Below are positions 6,684 through 7,996 of a stretch of DNA of 7,996 bases, piece after piece; the stretch's first letter is position 1; every line of letters begins with the position of its first letter. The DNA comes from Prevotellaceae bacterium (GTDB lineage Bacteria > Bacteroidota > Bacteroidia > Bacteroidales > Bacteroidaceae): the NCBI GenBank assembly GCA_030523505.1, contig JAUNIK010000060.1, positions 2,567-10,562 of the forward strand. Direction: 5' to 3'. A model generated the notes under the pieces. It ran no database searches and was not told the origin of the DNA. It worked only from the letters and a program-made list of their open reading frames with translations. Both the position numbers and the translations under genes were made by a program.

Positions 6684-7679
6684 TTATTCTTTGTTGTTAT
6701 TGATGTTGGCAATGCATTTCTTCAGCGAGTCGGTCCAGTAAGGCACAGTGATGCCGAAGGTCTGCTTTATCTTTGTCTTGTCGAGAACAGAATATGCCGG
6801 ACGCTTCACCGGTGAAGGGAACTCATCGGAATGGCAAGGCTGAATATCACAACCGGTTTGGCCTGAGTATTCTGCAATCATCTTGGTGAAGTCGAACCAT
6901 GAGCATACGCCTTCGTTTGAAAAATGGTAGACTCCAGAAAGACTTGACGATAACGATAACGATGACGATGACTTATATGTCTCGATGATCTTGGCGATGG
7001 CCTCTGCCAGGTCGTAGGCGTAGGTTGGGGTGCCTACTTGATCGAATACCACCTTCAACTGTGGTTTTGTGGCAGTGAGGTTGAGCATAGTCTTGCAGAA
7101 GTTCTTGCCGAACTCAGAGTAAAGCCATGCTGTGCGGATGATGACATAGCCGCCTTCAGACTCTCCTGAGTTGGAGTTTTCAGCAAATACCTGCTGTATT
7201 TTCTGTTCACCGTGGAGCTTTGTCAGTCCGTAAACACCAGTAGGAGTACCTTTCTGGTCTTCACGGCAAGGGGTGTTGTATGGATCGCCACCGAAGACAT
7301 AGTCGGTAGAGACATGTACGAGCAGTCCACCAACCTCTTTCATAGCCTTGGCAAGATTCTCCGGAGCTGTGGCGTTCAGAGTTTCAACGATGTCGCCAGC
7401 AGTCTCAGCAGCATCTACATTTGTCCATGCAGCACAGTTCACTATGCAGCGTATCTCGTTCTTCTTTACCATCTCACGAATGGCCTCAAGGTCAGTGATA
7501 TCGAGTTTCTCGTAGCCTTCGCAGATATCAGTAAATATGTATTTGTCATCAGAATTACGACTGATGATCTGCATCTCGTTGCCAAGTTGTCCATTGGCGC
7601 CAGTTACAAGTATAGCCCCTTTCCCCGGCCCTTTCCCCTCAGCGGGGCAAGGGAGTGGATAGCTTTTTATTGTTGTCAT
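6684..7679 (-). CDS. rfbD: dTDP-4-dehydrorhamnose reductase
   Basis: The product is 331 residues, longer than the usual 280-300. It is an extended short-chain dehydrogenase: TGANGQLG (26-33) binds NADPH, STDYVFG (124-130) holds the catalytic Thr, and the YxxxK pair is Tyr150 and Lys154 (VYGLTKLHGE). It makes the last step of dTDP-L-rhamnose synthesis for surface polysaccharide. Two oddities explain the length. The first 21 residues (MTTIKSYPLPCPAEGKGPGK, then G) replace the usual two or three and are coded by a GC-rich palindrome (7629-7653). A serine/leucine tract (SSSSLSLSSSLS, 237-248) is coded by a hexanucleotide repeat. The ATG overlaps the upstream stop as TAATG. A later ATG before TGANGQLG is absent, so the extension is probably translated. 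The other rfb genes (A, B, C) are not in the window. Confidence 0.95.
   Translation of the reverse strand: MTTIKSYPLPCPAEGKGPGKGAILVTGANGQLGNEMQIISRNSDDKYIFTDICEGYEKLDITDLEAIREMVKKNEIRCIVNCAAWTNVDAAETAGDIVETLNATAPENLAKAMKEVGGLLVHVSTDYVFGGDPYNTPCREDQKGTPTGVYGLTKLHGEQKIQQVFAENSNSGESEGGYVIIRTAWLYSEFGKNFCKTMLNLTATKPQLKVVFDQVGTPTYAYDLAEAIAKIIETYKSSSSLSLSSSLSGVYHFSNEGVCSWFDFTKMIAEYSGQTGCDIQPCHSDEFPSPVKRPAYSVLDKTKIKQTFGITVPYWTDSLKKCIANINNNKE
6949..6972. repeat. Hexanucleotide tandem repeat within rfbD
   Basis: Four units of GAT(A/G)AC: two GATAAC at 6949-6960 and two GATGAC at 6961-6972, with a degenerate CTTGAC unit just before. On the coding strand these read GT(C/T)ATC units and encode part of the serine-rich tract near residues 237-248 of RfbD. 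The six-base unit means copy changes keep the frame. Confidence 0.75.
7629..7653. repeat. GC-rich palindrome inside the 5' end of rfbD
   Basis: CCCTT (7629-7633) and CCCC (7635-7638) pair with GGGG (7644-7647) and AAGGG (7649-7653) around loop TCAGC, with one T-C mismatch. It is preceded by CCGG. It supplies most of the extra N-terminal residues of RfbD. In style it resembles the intergenic palindrome at 447-463, which also follows CGGC; common origin is inferred. Confidence 0.6.
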
Positions 7680-7996
7680 TATTTTCTTGTTTTGTCAATC
7701 AAATATTTAATCTTCTCTGTTACACTGCGTATATCGCCAAGGATTTCTTCGTTTTTGAATCTCATGACATAATAGCCGTGTTTGTTGAGATAATCTGTCC
7801 GTAGGTTGTCGTAGTAAATCTGCTCAGGAGTGTTATGGTATTCACCGTCCACTTCAATGATGATTTTGGTGTCAGTATCCATAAAGTCTGCGATATAGTC
7901 TCCAATGGGTACTTGTCTGCGAAATTTTACTCCTAAAGCCTTGCGCCTAATATGTTCCCAAAGAAAAGATTCTGCAGCAGTAAGGGCGGTCCTGTT
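7679..7996 (-). CDS. DUF559 endonuclease-fold protein, 5' end outside window
   Basis: The frame is open from the window edge to the TAA at 7681-7679, giving 105 residues; the start lies beyond the window, probably by only 10-20 codons as the family is about 115-130 residues. Visible landmarks match DUF559: TAAESFLWEHIR (3-17 of the visible part), LGVKFRRQVPIGDYIADF (21-38), IIIEVDGEYH (45-54) and YLNKHGYYVMRFKNEEIL. The family belongs to the Vsr-like PD-(D/E)xK nuclease fold; Asp37, Glu48 and Asp50 are the likely metal-binding residues and are present. Its biological role is unsettled; stand-alone DUF559 proteins are common next to unrelated genes in Bacteroidota. An internal ATG at 7882 would remove half the domain and is not the start. 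It overlaps rfbD by one base (TAATG), which suggests translational coupling. Confidence 0.9.
   Translation of the reverse strand, partial: NRTALTAAESFLWEHIRRKALGVKFRRQVPIGDYIADFMDTDTKIIIEVDGEYHNTPEQIYYDNLRTDYLNKHGYYVMRFKNEEILGDIRSVTEKIKYLIDKTRK

Noticed and set aside
1..7996. CRISPR array, tRNA, rRNA, insertion sequence or prophage genes
   Set aside because: No regularly spaced repeats, RNA gene cores, transposase or phage-like proteins were seen on either strand.

Overview
The window comes from a member of the Bacteroidota, most likely a Prevotella/Segatella-type or related Bacteroidales genome. The evidence is: promoters of the Bacteroidetes form (TTTG, 19-21 bases, TAnnTTTG) instead of the E. 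coli -35/-10 form; absence of strong Shine-Dalgarno sites; a DUF4491 protein; a subtilase tail of Bacteroidales type; and GC-rich palindromes between genes in an otherwise moderate-GC sequence.

Layout, left to right. Bases 2-373 (+) are the 3' end of an S8 (subtilisin-like) protease with a small beta-rich tail. Two GC-rich palindromes (447-502) follow, then a clear promoter (543-573) driving an NfeD-like membrane protein and an SPFH/band-7 (QmcA/stomatin-like) protein, a classic membrane-microdomain pair. After a hairpin (2067-2096) comes a protein with the fold of non-hydrolysing UDP-GlcNAc 2-epimerase (WecB) in which several catalytic positions are changed. It ends at a hairpin (3204-3231) shared with a convergent small lipoprotein gene (3574-3236, -) whose reading frame is broken. 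That lipoprotein and a DUF4491 membrane protein (3688-3978, +) diverge from one promoter region carrying two copies of TAACTTTG.

The right half (4160-7996) is a compact minus-strand operon, read right to left: a DUF559 endonuclease-fold protein (5' end outside the window), rfbD (dTDP-4-dehydrorhamnose reductase), prfC (release factor 3) and a secreted, lipid-anchored DNA/RNA non-specific endonuclease. Stops and starts overlap or nearly touch (TAATG, 15-base gap, 11-base overlap), and a strong hairpin plus T-rich tract (4109-4130) closes the operon.

Most of the window is housekeeping or conserved Bacteroidota content; I do not see a complete new defence or mobile system. The points most worth a second look are the WecB-like protein lacking usual catalytic residues, a GC-rich palindrome that has become the N-terminus of RfbD, a hexanucleotide tandem repeat inside the same gene, and the frame-broken lipoprotein.
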